Shown piece after piece: positions 13,541-20,652 of a DNA stretch of 24,680 nt. The stretch is from NCBI GenBank assembly GCA_031292915.1, contig JAUMSH010000021.1, positions 1-24,680 on the forward strand. Direction: 5' to 3'. The notes under the pieces are model-generated. The model saw nothing but the letters and a program-made list of their open reading frames with translations, was not told the DNA's origin and searched no databases. Each line of letters opens with the position of its first letter. Positions within the stretch are counted from its first letter, which is position 1. The DNA is from Collinsella sp. GTDB lineage: Bacteria > Actinomycetota > Coriobacteriia > Coriobacteriales > Coriobacteriaceae. The position numbers and the translations under genes were made by a program.

Positions 13541-13569
13541 TTTAACTGCAGCTAAAACTCTGTTACGAT
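13541..13569 (+). promoter_or_regulatory. Candidate ndk promoter
   Basis: TTTAAC (13541-13546) and TACGAT (13564-13569) are separated by 17 bases. Transcription would start near 13576, giving a leader of about 58 bases before ndk. Confidence 0.5.
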
Positions 13570-13633
13570 GCAGTCCAGGCGGGTGCCGGAATGGGACTTG
13601 GGCACGCGCGAACCTACTTGAAAGGCTACTTTT

Positions 13634-14038
13634 ATGGCTATCGAGAAGACCTTCATCATGATTAAGCCCGACGCCGTGCGCGATCGCAAAATCGGCGAGA
13701 TTGTTGCTCGCATTGAGCGCAGCGGTCTTGTCATCGAGCGCATGGAGATGACCACGCTCGAGCGCGCTACCGTCGAGGAGCACTACGCCCATCTGGCCGA
13801 CAAGCCCTTCTTTGGCGGTCTCTGCGACTTTATGACGAGCGGTCCGGTCGTCAAGATGGTCGTTTCCGGTCTCTCCGCTGTTGCTAAGATGCGCACCCTC
13901 ATGGGCGCTACCAACCCGCTTGACGCTGCCCCCGGCACCATCCGCGGCGACTTTGCCGTCGATGTCAACGCCAACGTGATCCACGGCTCCGACTGCTTGG
14001 AGAATGCCGAGATTGAGATCAAGCGCTTCTTTGGCTAA
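13634..14038 (+). CDS. ndk: Nucleoside-diphosphate kinase
   Basis: The enzyme transfers the gamma-phosphate from ATP to nucleoside diphosphates through a phosphohistidine, balancing NTP and dNTP pools in the cytosol. The 134 residues match the bacterial family. It starts MAIEKTFIMIKPDAV, with the family's conserved TFIMIKPDAV. The nucleotide-binding RTLMGATNP block and TIRGDF follow. The active-site motif NVIHGSDCLENAEIEI carries the catalytic H117. The ATG at 13634 has GAAAGG about ten bases upstream. It is a single-gene unit with a promoter at 13541 and terminators from 14041. Confidence 0.98.
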   Translation: MAIEKTFIMIKPDAVRDRKIGEIVARIERSGLVIERMEMTTLERATVEEHYAHLADKPFFGGLCDFMTSGPVVKMVVSGLSAVAKMRTLMGATNPLDAAPGTIRGDFAVDVNANVIHGSDCLENAEIEIKRFFG

Positions 14039-14040
14039 AC

Positions 14041-14114
14041 CAGCTTTGACTCCTTAAAGCTGTTAGCGTGTGGCTTGGGCGCCGCGGAACTTCATCCGCG
14101 GCGCCCTTTTATTT
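14041..14114 (+). terminator. ndk 3' hairpins and Rho-independent terminator
   Basis: The main terminator is GGGCGCCGCGG (14077-14087) with CCGCGGCGCCC (14096-14106), a perfect 11-base stem followed by TTTTATTT. A smaller hairpin, CAGCTTT/AAAGCTG (14041-14047 with 14056-14062), starts 3 bases after the ndk stop and could protect the 3' end. Confidence 0.9.
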
Positions 14115-14127
14115 CAAAATCTATGAA

Positions 14128-14162
14128 GGGGCCCGCTCGGACATGTGTTCCGAGCGGGCCCC
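14128..14162 (-). terminator. rpiB terminator
   Basis: GGGGCCCGCTCGGA (14128-14141) pairs perfectly with TCCGAGCGGGCCCC (14149-14162) around a 7-base loop. On the minus strand it lies about 27 bases after the rpiB stop and is followed by TTCATAGATTTTG. It stands back to back with the ndk terminator. Confidence 0.8.
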
Positions 14163-14189
14163 TGCTGTTAGCTTGTGGCACTGAATAGT

Positions 14190-14657
14190 TTAGGCTTCGT
14201 CGACGATCTTAAGGCCGCGCGTGTGATCGATCTCGTTGAGGAGGTTAACGCGACGCTCGTGACGACCACCCTCAAACTCGGCGTCGAGCCACTCGTCGAC
14301 AATCATCTTGGCGAGCTCGGAGCCCACGACGCGGGCGCCAAAGGCGAGCACGTTGGTATTGTTGTGCATGCGGGAGAGCTTGGCGCTGAAGGGCTCGGAG
14401 CACACGACGGCGCGTACGCCCTCGACCTTGTTGGCAGCCAGGCTAATCCCGACACCGGTGCCACAGATGAGGATGCCCAGGTCGACGTCGCCGTTGGCAA
14501 CGGCCTTACCCACCTTGTAGCCAGCGATGGGGTAGTCAAAGCTCTCGGAGGTGTCGGTGCCAAAGTTCACGACCTCGCAGCCGCGCTCCTTCAGGTGCTC
14601 GGAAATGATGTTCTTGAGCTCGACGGCGGCGTGGTCGTTACCGATACCGATCTTCAT
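14190..14657 (-). CDS. rpiB: Ribose-5-phosphate isomerase B
   Basis: This RpiB/LacAB-family sugar-phosphate isomerase interconverts ribose-5-phosphate and ribulose-5-phosphate in the pentose phosphate pathway. It is 155 residues, near the family's usual 150. Signatures are KIGIGNDHAA (D8, H9), NFGTDTSESFDYP, ILICGTGVGIS with the catalytic base C65, and KLSRMHNNTNVLAFGARV with H98. The ATG at 14657 has GAGAGGA about seven bases upstream; the frame remains open to 14783 but without a ribosome site. Some family members prefer allose-6-phosphate or galactose-6-phosphate. The neighbourhood gives no sign of such pathways, so the general RpiB role is preferred. Confidence 0.93.
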   Translation of the reverse strand: MKIGIGNDHAAVELKNIISEHLKERGCEVVNFGTDTSESFDYPIAGYKVGKAVANGDVDLGILICGTGVGISLAANKVEGVRAVVCSEPFSAKLSRMHNNTNVLAFGARVVGSELAKMIVDEWLDAEFEGGRHERRVNLLNEIDHTRGLKIVDEA

Positions 14658-14739
14658 GGATGGTTCCTCTCTGGTCTGTGCGGCGCAAATGCTAAAGGTG
14701 TTTACCGCGTTCGACTGCATGATAGCGCGACTTTTGCGT

Positions 14740-14755
14740 AAACGCTCGAGCGTTT
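14740..14755. promoter_or_regulatory. Perfect 16-base palindrome, operator candidate
   Basis: AAACGCTCGAGCGTTT is a perfect palindrome with a central CG, the style of LacI-family operators. A second half-site, AAACGCTTTAGC, follows at 14763-14774. It lies in the 271-base gap between the divergent rpiB and cysteine desulfidase genes, upstream of a minus-strand TATCAT (14719-14724) that could be the rpiB -10 box. A run of six T after it (14753-14758) could alternatively make it a short terminator-like structure, but no plus-strand gene precedes it. Nothing else in the gap is recognisable. Confidence 0.45.
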
Positions 14756-14928
14756 TTTGGTCAAACGCTTTAGCAGGCAACAAGACTGGCTTCTCGTGAA
14801 TGAATGTCGTCAGTTAGCGCTTGAGCGCCGTCTGCCGGAACCATGGTTGCGGTTTTTGATGCATTGTTATCAAATAAAGGAGCTAACTTTTTTGAGAGCC
14901 CAGCCCGTTATGCAAGCAGGAGATACCT

Positions 14929-16248
14929 ATGCCTACCGATTCCCTTCGTGATGCCGCGTTTTGCGATGTTTTGAACCGCGAGCTTGTCTGTGCACTCGGC
15001 TGCACCGAGCCCATTGCCGTTGCCTATGCAGCGGCGCTGGCGAGCCAGACGCTCGCCTGTGAACCCGATCACATGGACGTTGCCTGCTCGGGCAACATCA
15101 TCAAGAACGTTAAGAGTGTGACCGTGCCCAACTCGGGCGGTATGCACGGTATTGAGGCCGCGGCCGTGCTGGGTGCCGTGGGCGGCGACGCTAAGAGCGC
15201 GCTCGAGGTGCTCGAGAGCGTTAACGATGAAGACCGCGCTCGCGTGGCCGAGCTCCTCGCCGACGCCGGCTACTGCGATGTGTCGCTTGTCGAAGGTGTG
15301 CCCAACCTCTACATCAAGGTGACTGCGACGGCCGGGGGCCATACCGCGGTCGTCGAGATTACCGATCACCACACTAATGTCACGTGCCATACGCTCGATG
15401 GTATTCCGATATGCGGCAAGTCGGCGGGGGAGTGTGCCGCCTGCGCCGAGCGCGTGGTGGCCGAGCGTGCGGCGGATAAGGCCGATACCCCTATGAGCAT
15501 TGAGTCCATCATCGACTTTATCGAGGACGGTGACATTGAGGACGCCCGCGCTGCCGTTGAGCGTCAGATTGAGCTGAACGGCGCGATCAGCGCCGAGGGC
15601 CTGGCGCACGCTTGGGGTGCCGAGGTGGGCCGCACACTGCTGGGCGCTCGTGCCGATGACGTTGCCTGCCGTGCCCGTGCCCGTGCGGCCGCCGGGTCCG
15701 ACGCCCGTATGAACGGCTGCGCGCTGCCGGTCGCCATTGTGTGCGGCTCGGGCAACCAGGGCATTACCTGCGCACTGCCCGTTATGGAGTATGCCGAGTA
15801 CCTGCGCTGCGACCACGAGCGCCTGGTGCGCGCCGTGATGCTGTCCGATCTTATCGCCGTGCATATCAAGAGCTATATTGGTGCGCTTTCGGCGTTTTGC
15901 GGTGCTATTTGCGCCGCGTGCGGCGCCGGCGCCGCGATTACCTGGCTGTGCGGTGGCACGCGCGAGCAGATTGGCGCCACGGTCTCGAACACGCTCGGCA
16001 ACGTGGGCGGCATCGTGTGCGATGGCGCCAAGGCGAGCTGCGCCGCCAAGATCTCGGCTGCTGTCGATGCGGCGATTCTGGGCCATGATATGGCCATGCA
16101 GGGTCGCGGCTTCCGCGCCGGCGAGGGCCTGATCCAAGATACCGTCGAGCAGACGATTGCCAGCATGGGTTATGTGGGCCGTGTCGGTATGAAAGATACC
16201 GACGTCGAGATCCTCAACATCATGATCGGCAAGACCCAGGTTTGTTAA
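14929..16248 (+). CDS. cyuA: L-cysteine desulfidase / UPF0597 (CyuA-CdsB) family protein
   Basis: The 439-residue protein belongs to the family of E. coli CyuA (YhaM) and archaeal L-cysteine desulfidase, which breaks cysteine into pyruvate, ammonia and sulfide using a 4Fe-4S cluster. The nucleophile motif LGCTEPIA carries C25. The candidate cluster ligands are C272 in VCGSGNQGI and C324 and C331 in FCGAICAACGAG, with the spacing known for the family (pair seven residues apart). GGIVCDGAKASC follows. The ATG at 14929 has AGGAG six bases upstream. The related serine dehydratase alpha-chain fold makes L-serine another possible substrate. The gene ends overlapping the stop of the convergent HAD gene. 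Sulfide released could feed MetY encoded at 20653. Confidence 0.85.
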   Translation: MPTDSLRDAAFCDVLNRELVCALGCTEPIAVAYAAALASQTLACEPDHMDVACSGNIIKNVKSVTVPNSGGMHGIEAAAVLGAVGGDAKSALEVLESVNDEDRARVAELLADAGYCDVSLVEGVPNLYIKVTATAGGHTAVVEITDHHTNVTCHTLDGIPICGKSAGECAACAERVVAERAADKADTPMSIESIIDFIEDGDIEDARAAVERQIELNGAISAEGLAHAWGAEVGRTLLGARADDVACRARARAAAGSDARMNGCALPVAIVCGSGNQGITCALPVMEYAEYLRCDHERLVRAVMLSDLIAVHIKSYIGALSAFCGAICAACGAGAAITWLCGGTREQIGATVSNTLGNVGGIVCDGAKASCAAKISAAVDAAILGHDMAMQGRGFRAGEGLIQDTVEQTIASMGYVGRVGMKDTDVEILNIMIGKTQVC

Positions 16249-17003
16249 GACAGTTCGTCGGCTATTTGGTGCTCGTAGAAGGCTTCGATTACGGCGTTAA
16301 GGTCGCGGGCGAAGTCTTCCATGGTTCCGCGCCAGGTGGCTCGGCTGGGCTTGCCCTGGCCCACATAGGCGGTTTGGATGCCGCAATCGGGGGACGGGAA
16401 GTCGCGCTTGGGATCGTTGCCCACCATAAGGACCTCGTGCGGCTCGAGCCCCATCACCTGAAGTTGCTCTAGATAGTAGGTGGCATCGGGCTTGCAGCGG
16501 GTGGTGTTACCCATGTGCGTGACAAGCTCAAAGGGGGCGTCGGCCAGGTCGCCCCAGCCCATGCGGCACTCGATGGCCCCCTGCGGAAAGCTGGGGTTGG
16601 TAAAGAGCGCGCAGCGCAGCCCTGCGTCCTGTACGGCCTGGAGCGCGGCGTGCGCGCCCGGCATGGCGTGGGCGTTAATGACATCGTCGTTCTTGTACGG
16701 AAGAACTTCGCGGTCATAGTAGGTAAACGCCTCGTAGATGAGGGGATCGGAGAGGCAGATGCCGCACCTGCGCTCGACCTCTTCTTGGTAAAACTCAAGA
16801 TTGGTGCGATTGTCCGTGCCGCTGCGGCGATTGGCGTTGAGGTCGACAAGGATGGTGCCCAGGCGTGCCATCGTGCCACCGCGGCTGCGTCGCCCGATAT
16901 CCGAGAGCATCGACGAGACATCCTTAAAATAGCGAAGGATGAATGCGTTGAGGTTGATGCTAAGAAGCGTTTCGTCCATATCGAAAACGACTGCTTTGAG
17001 CAC
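16245..17003 (-). CDS. HAD-superfamily hydrolase
   Basis: The 252-residue product begins at a GTG (17003) with AAAGG seven bases upstream. This places the HAD nucleophile motif VVFDMDETLL at residues 5-14 (D8 and D10), as normal for the family. An alpha-helical cap spans about residues 15-115. Motif II is ALFTNPSF, a lysine follows in RCKPDATYY, and the acidic motif is MVGNDPKRDF. It looks like a phosphatase of the HAD IA type; its substrate is unknown. A longer frame back to 17174 gives unconvincing sequence and is rejected. Its stop codon (16245-16247) overlaps the stop of the desulfidase gene (16246-16248) on the other strand, leaving no room for a terminator between them. Confidence 0.87.
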   Translation of the reverse strand: MLKAVVFDMDETLLSINLNAFILRYFKDVSSMLSDIGRRSRGGTMARLGTILVDLNANRRSGTDNRTNLEFYQEEVERRCGICLSDPLIYEAFTYYDREVLPYKNDDVINAHAMPGAHAALQAVQDAGLRCALFTNPSFPQGAIECRMGWGDLADAPFELVTHMGNTTRCKPDATYYLEQLQVMGLEPHEVLMVGNDPKRDFPSPDCGIQTAYVGQGKPSRATWRGTMEDFARDLNAVIEAFYEHQIADELS

Positions 17004-17158
17004 GCGGGCACCTTTCTCGTAAATTTGATCTAGAGTCGTTGGCTCCGGATACTTTACCCCAAAGCCAAATGCCTGGCTGGTTATCGTCAAGTTGCGGAGA
17101 CGTGTGTTCATAAGATTACGAAAAAGTCTCCACACGAGTAAAAAATCGCAGTTCACGC

Positions 17159-17187
17159 TTGAAATCGAACTCATTTCCCCGTAACCT
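17159..17187 (+). promoter_or_regulatory. Candidate rpsA promoter
   Basis: TTGAAA (17159-17164) and TAACCT (17182-17187) are 17 bases apart. Transcription would start near 17194 and give a leader of about 125 bases. The rest of the 315-base gap between the HAD gene and rpsA (17004-17318) holds short complementary blocks near 17096-17136 upstream of this promoter and the hairpin at 17290. Confidence 0.45.
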
Positions 17188-17289
17188 ATACGAACGTGAT
17201 TGCATAAGCGTCACATTAGTATCTGTCGGCTCCCGAGTGTTCCTAAACGTTGTGTGCTTGTCGCACCCTTCTGTAGGTCCTAGCAATCG

Positions 17290-17314
17290 GGGCCCCGTAG
17301 TTCGAAAGGGGTCC
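17290..17314 (+). promoter_or_regulatory. Hairpin enclosing the rpsA Shine-Dalgarno sequence
   Basis: GGGCCCC (17290-17296) can pair with GGGGTCC (17308-17314), seven pairs with one G-U, around an 11-base loop. The 3' arm contains the GGGG of the rpsA ribosome-binding site AAAGGGG (17305-17311), which stands seven bases before the TTG start at 17319. This structure would limit initiation. S1 is known to autoregulate its own mRNA in E. coli, so a similar control here is a reasonable inference. Confidence 0.45.
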
Positions 17315-17318
17315 ACCT

Positions 17319-18485
17319 TTGAGTGAGATTCAGAACTCGTCCATTTTCTCTCTTGACGATGTCAACGAGGAGGAGATGAACAACCTCATCGACGGTACGA
17401 TTACCGACTTTGATGAGGGCGATCTCGTTAACGGCACTGTCGTTAAGATCGAGCATGACGAGGTGCTCGTTGACATCGGATTCAAGTCCGAGGGCGTTAT
17501 CCCGGTCCGCGAGCTGTCCATCCGCAAGGACGCTAACCCTGCAGACATCGTTGCACTCGGTGATCCCATCGAGGCTCTGGTTCTCCAGAAGGAGGACAAG
17601 GACGGTCGTCTGGTCCTGTCCAAGAAGCGTGCCGAGTACGAGCGTGCTTGGAACCGCATCGAGGAGAAGTTCAACTCCGGCGAGAACGTCGAGGGCGAGG
17701 TTATCGAGGTTGTCAAGGGCGGCCTGATCCTCGACATCGGCCTGCGTGGCTTCCTGCCCGCTTCCCTCGTCGACCTCCGTCGTGTCAAGGACCTCACCTC
17801 CTACATGGGCACCCGCATCGAGGCTCGCGTCATCGAGATGGACCGCAACCGCAACAACGTCGTCCTCTCCCGTCGCGTCGTGCTCGAGGAGTCCCGTAAG
17901 GCCGAGCGCTCCGAGATCCTGTCCAAGCTCAAGTCTGGCATGCGTCTCCAGGGTACCGTTTCCTCCATCGTCGACTTCGGCGCCTTCGTCGACCTCGGCG
18001 GTATCGACGGCCTCATCCACATTTCCGAGCTCTCCTGGAACCACGTCAACCATCCTTCCGAGGTTGTCAAGGTCGGCCAGGAGGTCGAGGTCGAGGTTCT
18101 CGACGTCGATCTCAACCGCGAGCGCATCTCCCTGGGTCTCAAGCAGACCACCGAGGATCCGTGGCGTGCACTGGTCAAGAAGTACCCCGTCGGCGCTATC
18201 GTCGAGGGCACTGTGACCAAGCTTGTCCCGTTCGGCGCTTTCGTCGATCTGGGTGAGGGCATCGAGGGCCTGGTGCACATCTCCGAGATGGCCAACAAGC
18301 ACGTCGATCAGCCTTCTCAGGTCACCCACGTGGGCGACAAGGTTCAGGTCAAGGTCATGGAGATTGACCTCGACCGTCGTCGTATCTCCCTGTCCATGAA
18401 GTCTGCTGCTGAGACCCTGGGCGTCGAGATCGAGGTTACCCCGCTGCCTTCCGAGAAGAAGGACGAGGAGACCGACGCCGAGTAA
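17319..18485 (+). CDS. rpsA: 30S ribosomal protein S1
   Basis: This RNA-binding ribosomal protein helps mRNA loading on the 30S subunit. It is 388 residues with four S1 (OB-fold) domains: about 34-103 (GDLVNGTVVKIEHDEVLVDI), 121-190 (GENVEGEVIEVVKGGLILDI), 208-277 (GMRLQGTVSSIVDFGAFVDL) and 294-365 (GAIVEGTVTKLVPFGAFVDL). A short acidic-basic tail follows (EKKDEETDAE). Domains 3 and 4 have the best-conserved GAFVDLG...GL(I/V)HISE RNA-binding face. Four domains are typical of Gram-positive and actinobacterial S1, against six in E. coli. The start is the UUG at 17319 (product MSEIQNSSIF), set by GAAAGGGG seven bases upstream; no better ATG exists. Codon use is strongly biased (GTC, CTC, AAG), as expected for a highly expressed gene. 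Confidence 0.96.
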   Translation: MSEIQNSSIFSLDDVNEEEMNNLIDGTITDFDEGDLVNGTVVKIEHDEVLVDIGFKSEGVIPVRELSIRKDANPADIVALGDPIEALVLQKEDKDGRLVLSKKRAEYERAWNRIEEKFNSGENVEGEVIEVVKGGLILDIGLRGFLPASLVDLRRVKDLTSYMGTRIEARVIEMDRNRNNVVLSRRVVLEESRKAERSEILSKLKSGMRLQGTVSSIVDFGAFVDLGGIDGLIHISELSWNHVNHPSEVVKVGQEVEVEVLDVDLNRERISLGLKQTTEDPWRALVKKYPVGAIVEGTVTKLVPFGAFVDLGEGIEGLVHISEMANKHVDQPSQVTHVGDKVQVKVMEIDLDRRRISLSMKSAAETLGVEIEVTPLPSEKKDEETDAE

Positions 18486-18509
18486 ATCGGTTTGACGATC
18501 ACTTGTTTT

Positions 18510-18543
18510 AAGGGATCCGTCCGCAATGGACGGGTCCCTTTTT
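18510..18543 (+). terminator. Rho-independent terminator of rpsA
   Basis: AAGGGATCCGTCC (18510-18522) pairs with GGACGGGTCCCTT (18528-18540) with a single T-G pair and a 5-base loop, ending in a run of T to 18543. It lies 25 bases after the rpsA stop. Confidence 0.9.
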
Positions 18544-18640
18544 GCATTTGCTGCCGAGAGTCGCGATGCTATCCGTGCGCGATACGACCTGGGCTGTCCA
18601 CAGGCTATTTGGTTGTCGGGGCATGAAAAAAATGCCGACA

Positions 18641-18664
18641 TCCCGCCTCGGGGAGGAGGCGGGA
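18641..18664. other. Strong hairpin in the rpsA-rnpB intergenic region
   Basis: TCCCGCCTC (18641-18649) pairs perfectly with GAGGCGGGA (18656-18664) around GGGGAG. Just upstream GGCAT/ATGCC (18620-18624 with 18631-18635) encloses a run of A, which on the minus strand reads as T7. As a minus-strand element it could end antisense transcription. On the plus strand it has no T-run. The rest of the interval 18544-18791 shows no gene I can support. Confidence 0.35.
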
Positions 18665-18791
18665 ACACACCGAGTAGACGGAGGGGTGCGGAGCGCGGTC
18701 GCGTCTCGACTGACGACGTTGCCCATCGACAGGACCATTGTAGCGCATGGGCGGTTCTTGGTTTATCGTGTCGAACGCTTGTGTTGTACCA

Positions 18792-18818
18792 TTGCCTGCG
18801 GCAACGGTGTGCTACACT
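18792..18818 (+). promoter_or_regulatory. Candidate rnpB promoter
   Basis: TTGCCT (18792-18797) and TACACT (18813-18818) are 15 bases apart (ATTGCC would give 16). The start would be close to 18825, coinciding with the 5' strand of the RNase P RNA helix P1 at 18826. That agreement supports the assignment despite the short spacer. Confidence 0.5.
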
Positions 18819-18825
18819 CTTGCAC

Positions 18826-19190
18826 TGCTGAGTGGGCCAGACGGTCGCGCGATGTGCTGCTTGCAGCACGCGTGAGGAAAGTCCGGGCTCCAGAGGGCGG
18901 GATGCCGGCTAACGGCCGGGCGGAGTGATCCGACGGAAAGCGCCGCAGAAAAGAAGACTCCCACCTGCGCCGCAAGGCGTAAAGGGAAAAGCTGAAACGG
19001 TGGTGTAAGAGACCACCAGCGTCGTGGCAACACGGCGGCTTGGCAAGCCCCATCCGGAGCAAGCGCGAATAGGAACGCTATGGGCCGGCCCGGTCCGCGT
19101 TCGGGTAGCGTGCGTGGAGCTGCACGGTAACGTGCAGACAAGATAAATGACCGTTCACGACAGAACCCGGCTTATAGGCCCACTTGGCAT
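18826..19190 (+). ncRNA. rnpB: RNase P RNA (bacterial class A)
   Basis: This is the catalytic RNA of RNase P, which matures tRNA 5' ends. The universally conserved segment GAGGAAAGTCCGGGCTCCA lies at 18874-18892. The helix region GCTGAAACGGTGGTGTAAGA with GACCACCAGC follows at about 18991-19020. The conserved 3' block AGACAAGATAAATGACCG, then ACAGAACCCGGCTTATAGGCC, lies at 19137-19180. The ends form helix P1: TGCTGAGTGGGCC (18826-18838) pairs with GGCCCACTTGGCA (19177-19189), two G-U pairs included. P1 is followed directly by TTTTTG, so it also serves as an intrinsic terminator. The architecture is the ancestral A type. Confidence 0.97.
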
Positions 19191-19271
19191 TTTTGTTGCC
19201 CTGACAATCGGTACGGTCTTTGCCGTATTATTGAGGCTGTTTGTTGCTTTGCTTGTAGTTGAGGGGCTTTG

Positions 19272-19907
19272 TTGGACAGCTATTTTACTCTGCAATCGAA
19301 TATTGAGGCTTCGGGCGAGTTTGTGGACCGCAAGAGCCGGTTTATTGCCCAGCTGGTCCATATTGAGTCCGAGGATGAGGCGAATGCCTTTATCGAGATG
19401 GTTCGCAAGCGTCATTACGACGCTCGACACAATGTCCCCGCGTGGATTTTGGTCGATGGACGCGAGCGCCAGAGCGATGACGGTGAGCCGAGCCGCACGA
19501 GCGGCATGCCGACGCTCGAGGTACTGCGCGGCGCAGAGCTCAAAAATGTTTGCTGCGTGGTGACGCGCTATTTTGGCGGCACGTTATTGGGGCCCGGTGG
19601 CTTGGTGCGCGCCTATACCGCGGCGACGCAGGCGGCGGTGGCCGCGGCTCAGGAGGCCGGGCAGATTGTCGAGATGACGAGTGTCGTGCCTGTTGACGTG
19701 CATGTGGCCTATCCGCAGTATGAGCAGGTGCTTCGTTTGGCGCAGGATTCGGGTGCCAAGGTTTCGGATACCGATTACGCGGATACCGTGACACTTCACT
19801 TGGTGTTTAAGGCAGGGGAGCAGGAGTCGTTTTGCGCCAAGATGCGCGAGCTTATGGCGGGGCGCGAGGAGATTGAGGTCGGCGCTCCCGAGTTTGCCGA
19901 GTTCTAA
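19272..19907 (+). CDS. yigZ: YigZ / IMPACT family protein (UPF0029)
   Basis: The 211-residue product has the YigZ two-domain layout. The N-terminal IMPACT domain carries SRFIAQLVHIESEDEANAFI, DDGEPSRTSGMPTLEVL and the family signature RYFGGTLLGPGGLVRAYTAA (about residues 99-118). A C-terminal ferredoxin-like domain, DUF1949 (about 135-205), follows. The biochemical role of bacterial members is not established. Start choice is forced: an in-frame TGA at 19260-19262 closes the frame upstream, and the only starts behind the ribosome site GAGGGG (19261-19266) are TTG at 19269 or 19272. The latter has the better spacing. It begins 82 bases after the RNase P RNA end and has its own terminator at 19910. 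Confidence 0.88.
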   Translation: MDSYFTLQSNIEASGEFVDRKSRFIAQLVHIESEDEANAFIEMVRKRHYDARHNVPAWILVDGRERQSDDGEPSRTSGMPTLEVLRGAELKNVCCVVTRYFGGTLLGPGGLVRAYTAATQAAVAAAQEAGQIVEMTSVVPVDVHVAYPQYEQVLRLAQDSGAKVSDTDYADTVTLHLVFKAGEQESFCAKMRELMAGREEIEVGAPEFAEF

Positions 19908-19909
19908 CG

Positions 19910-19964
19910 GCGACGGCCGGCGTGCTTTTGGATGGATTCCAAGTGCGCCGGCCGTCGCTTTTCT
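19910..19964. terminator. Terminator between yigZ and the C_GCAxxG_C_C gene
   Basis: GCGACGGCCGGCG (19910-19922) pairs perfectly with CGCCGGCCGTCGC (19946-19958), with an inner TTGGA/TCCAA hairpin (19928-19932 with 19938-19942). TTTTCT follows. It begins 3 bases after the yigZ stop and probably ends both convergent transcripts. Confidence 0.85.
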
Positions 19965-19975
19965 GTTGCTGCCGT

Positions 19976-20422
19976 TTACTCGGCGAGCTGCTTTAGCACA
20001 TCGCAGGCGATCTCGATGGCATCGTCGATGCAGCCGGGGCAGCTGCGGAGCGGACCCTTATCCGATCCGATGCCCTTGAGCGTGCCGCAGACGGTCGTCG
20101 TGTTCTTCTCGCCAAATCGCTTGGCAATCTCGCGCGACAGCTTGTAGGTCTGGCCTTTGGTCTTGGGGTTCTCCATGCCGTCGCTCATTACAAAGCCCAT
20201 GATGGCAACAGCGCCCGAGATGGCGCCGCAGGTCTCGGTCATGCCACCCATGCCGGCACCAAAGCCCTCGGTGAGGGTAAAGGCGGTCTGGGGGTCGAGC
20301 CCGACGGCAGGTGCGAGCGTGCAGGCAACGGCCTGGGCGCAGTTAAAGCCACGGGCGTGGTATTCGGCAGCTTGAGCCTGACAGGCGGTGATGTCGAGCT
20401 GGGCCGTATCGATTTGCTTCAT
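19976..20422 (-). CDS. C_GCAxxG_C_C family (redox-type) protein
   Basis: The small soluble protein of 148 residues has the cysteine layout of this family, which is named for its motif: GFNCAQAVAC (C28, C34), then GFGAGMGGMTETCGAISGA (C65), then C112, and a terminal SCPGCIDDA (C128, C131). Members are common in strict anaerobes, and bound metal or reactive disulfides are assumed, but no reaction is established. The ATG at 20422 has AAGGAG six bases upstream. Longer starts back to 20566 lack a ribosome site and give atypical sequence. It is divergent from metY, so a link to sulfur or redox metabolism is suggested only by position. Confidence 0.85.
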   Translation of the reverse strand: MKQIDTAQLDITACQAQAAEYHARGFNCAQAVACTLAPAVGLDPQTAFTLTEGFGAGMGGMTETCGAISGAVAIMGFVMSDGMENPKTKGQTYKLSREIAKRFGEKNTTTVCGTLKGIGSDKGPLRSCPGCIDDAIEIACDVLKQLAE

Positions 20423-20585
20423 CGTTGTCTCCTTGGTTACGGTGTACCCGCCTATGGTACCCGTGACGGGGTATGTAATCATCGAGAGCTTCATGGATGC
20501 CTCATTTTTATCTATCGAGCAAATGCCCAAGGCTTGAGATAAATACCCCTGATCAATTTGTCCCATAACCTACCTTGGGGATGGG

Positions 20586-20614
20586 TTGAGAGGGGTGCAG
20601 GGTAGCGGTATCGT
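20586..20614 (+). promoter_or_regulatory. Candidate metY promoter
   Basis: TTGAGA (20586-20591) and TATCGT (20609-20614) are 17 bases apart, giving a start near 20621 and a leader of about 32 bases. I looked for a SAM riboswitch in the 230-base divergent region (20423-20652) and saw none of the known consensus blocks. Confidence 0.4.
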
Positions 20615-20652
20615 GAACCGAATAAAACGTAACCCAGGCAAGGGAGCTAGAT

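Noticed and set aside
14908..16137. 409-codon open frame antisense to the cysteine desulfidase gene
   Set aside because: Composition typical of an antisense shadow (Ala/Gly/His/Arg-rich), with no motif.
17096..17136. Blockwise complementary segments (GGAGAC with GTCTCC, CGTGTG with CACACG) upstream of rpsA
   Set aside because: The two pairings exclude each other, have no linking loop to form a pseudoknot, and lie upstream of the best rpsA promoter, so an RNA switch is unlikely.
17280..18869. 529-codon open frame antisense to rpsA
   Set aside because: Repeated D/L/V-rich blocks reflect the S1 repeats read backwards, and it crosses the rpsA terminator.
20423..20652. Possible SAM riboswitch before metY
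   Set aside because: None of the SAM-I, SAM-II or SAM-IV consensus blocks could be recognised, and the leader from the best promoter would be only about 32 bases.
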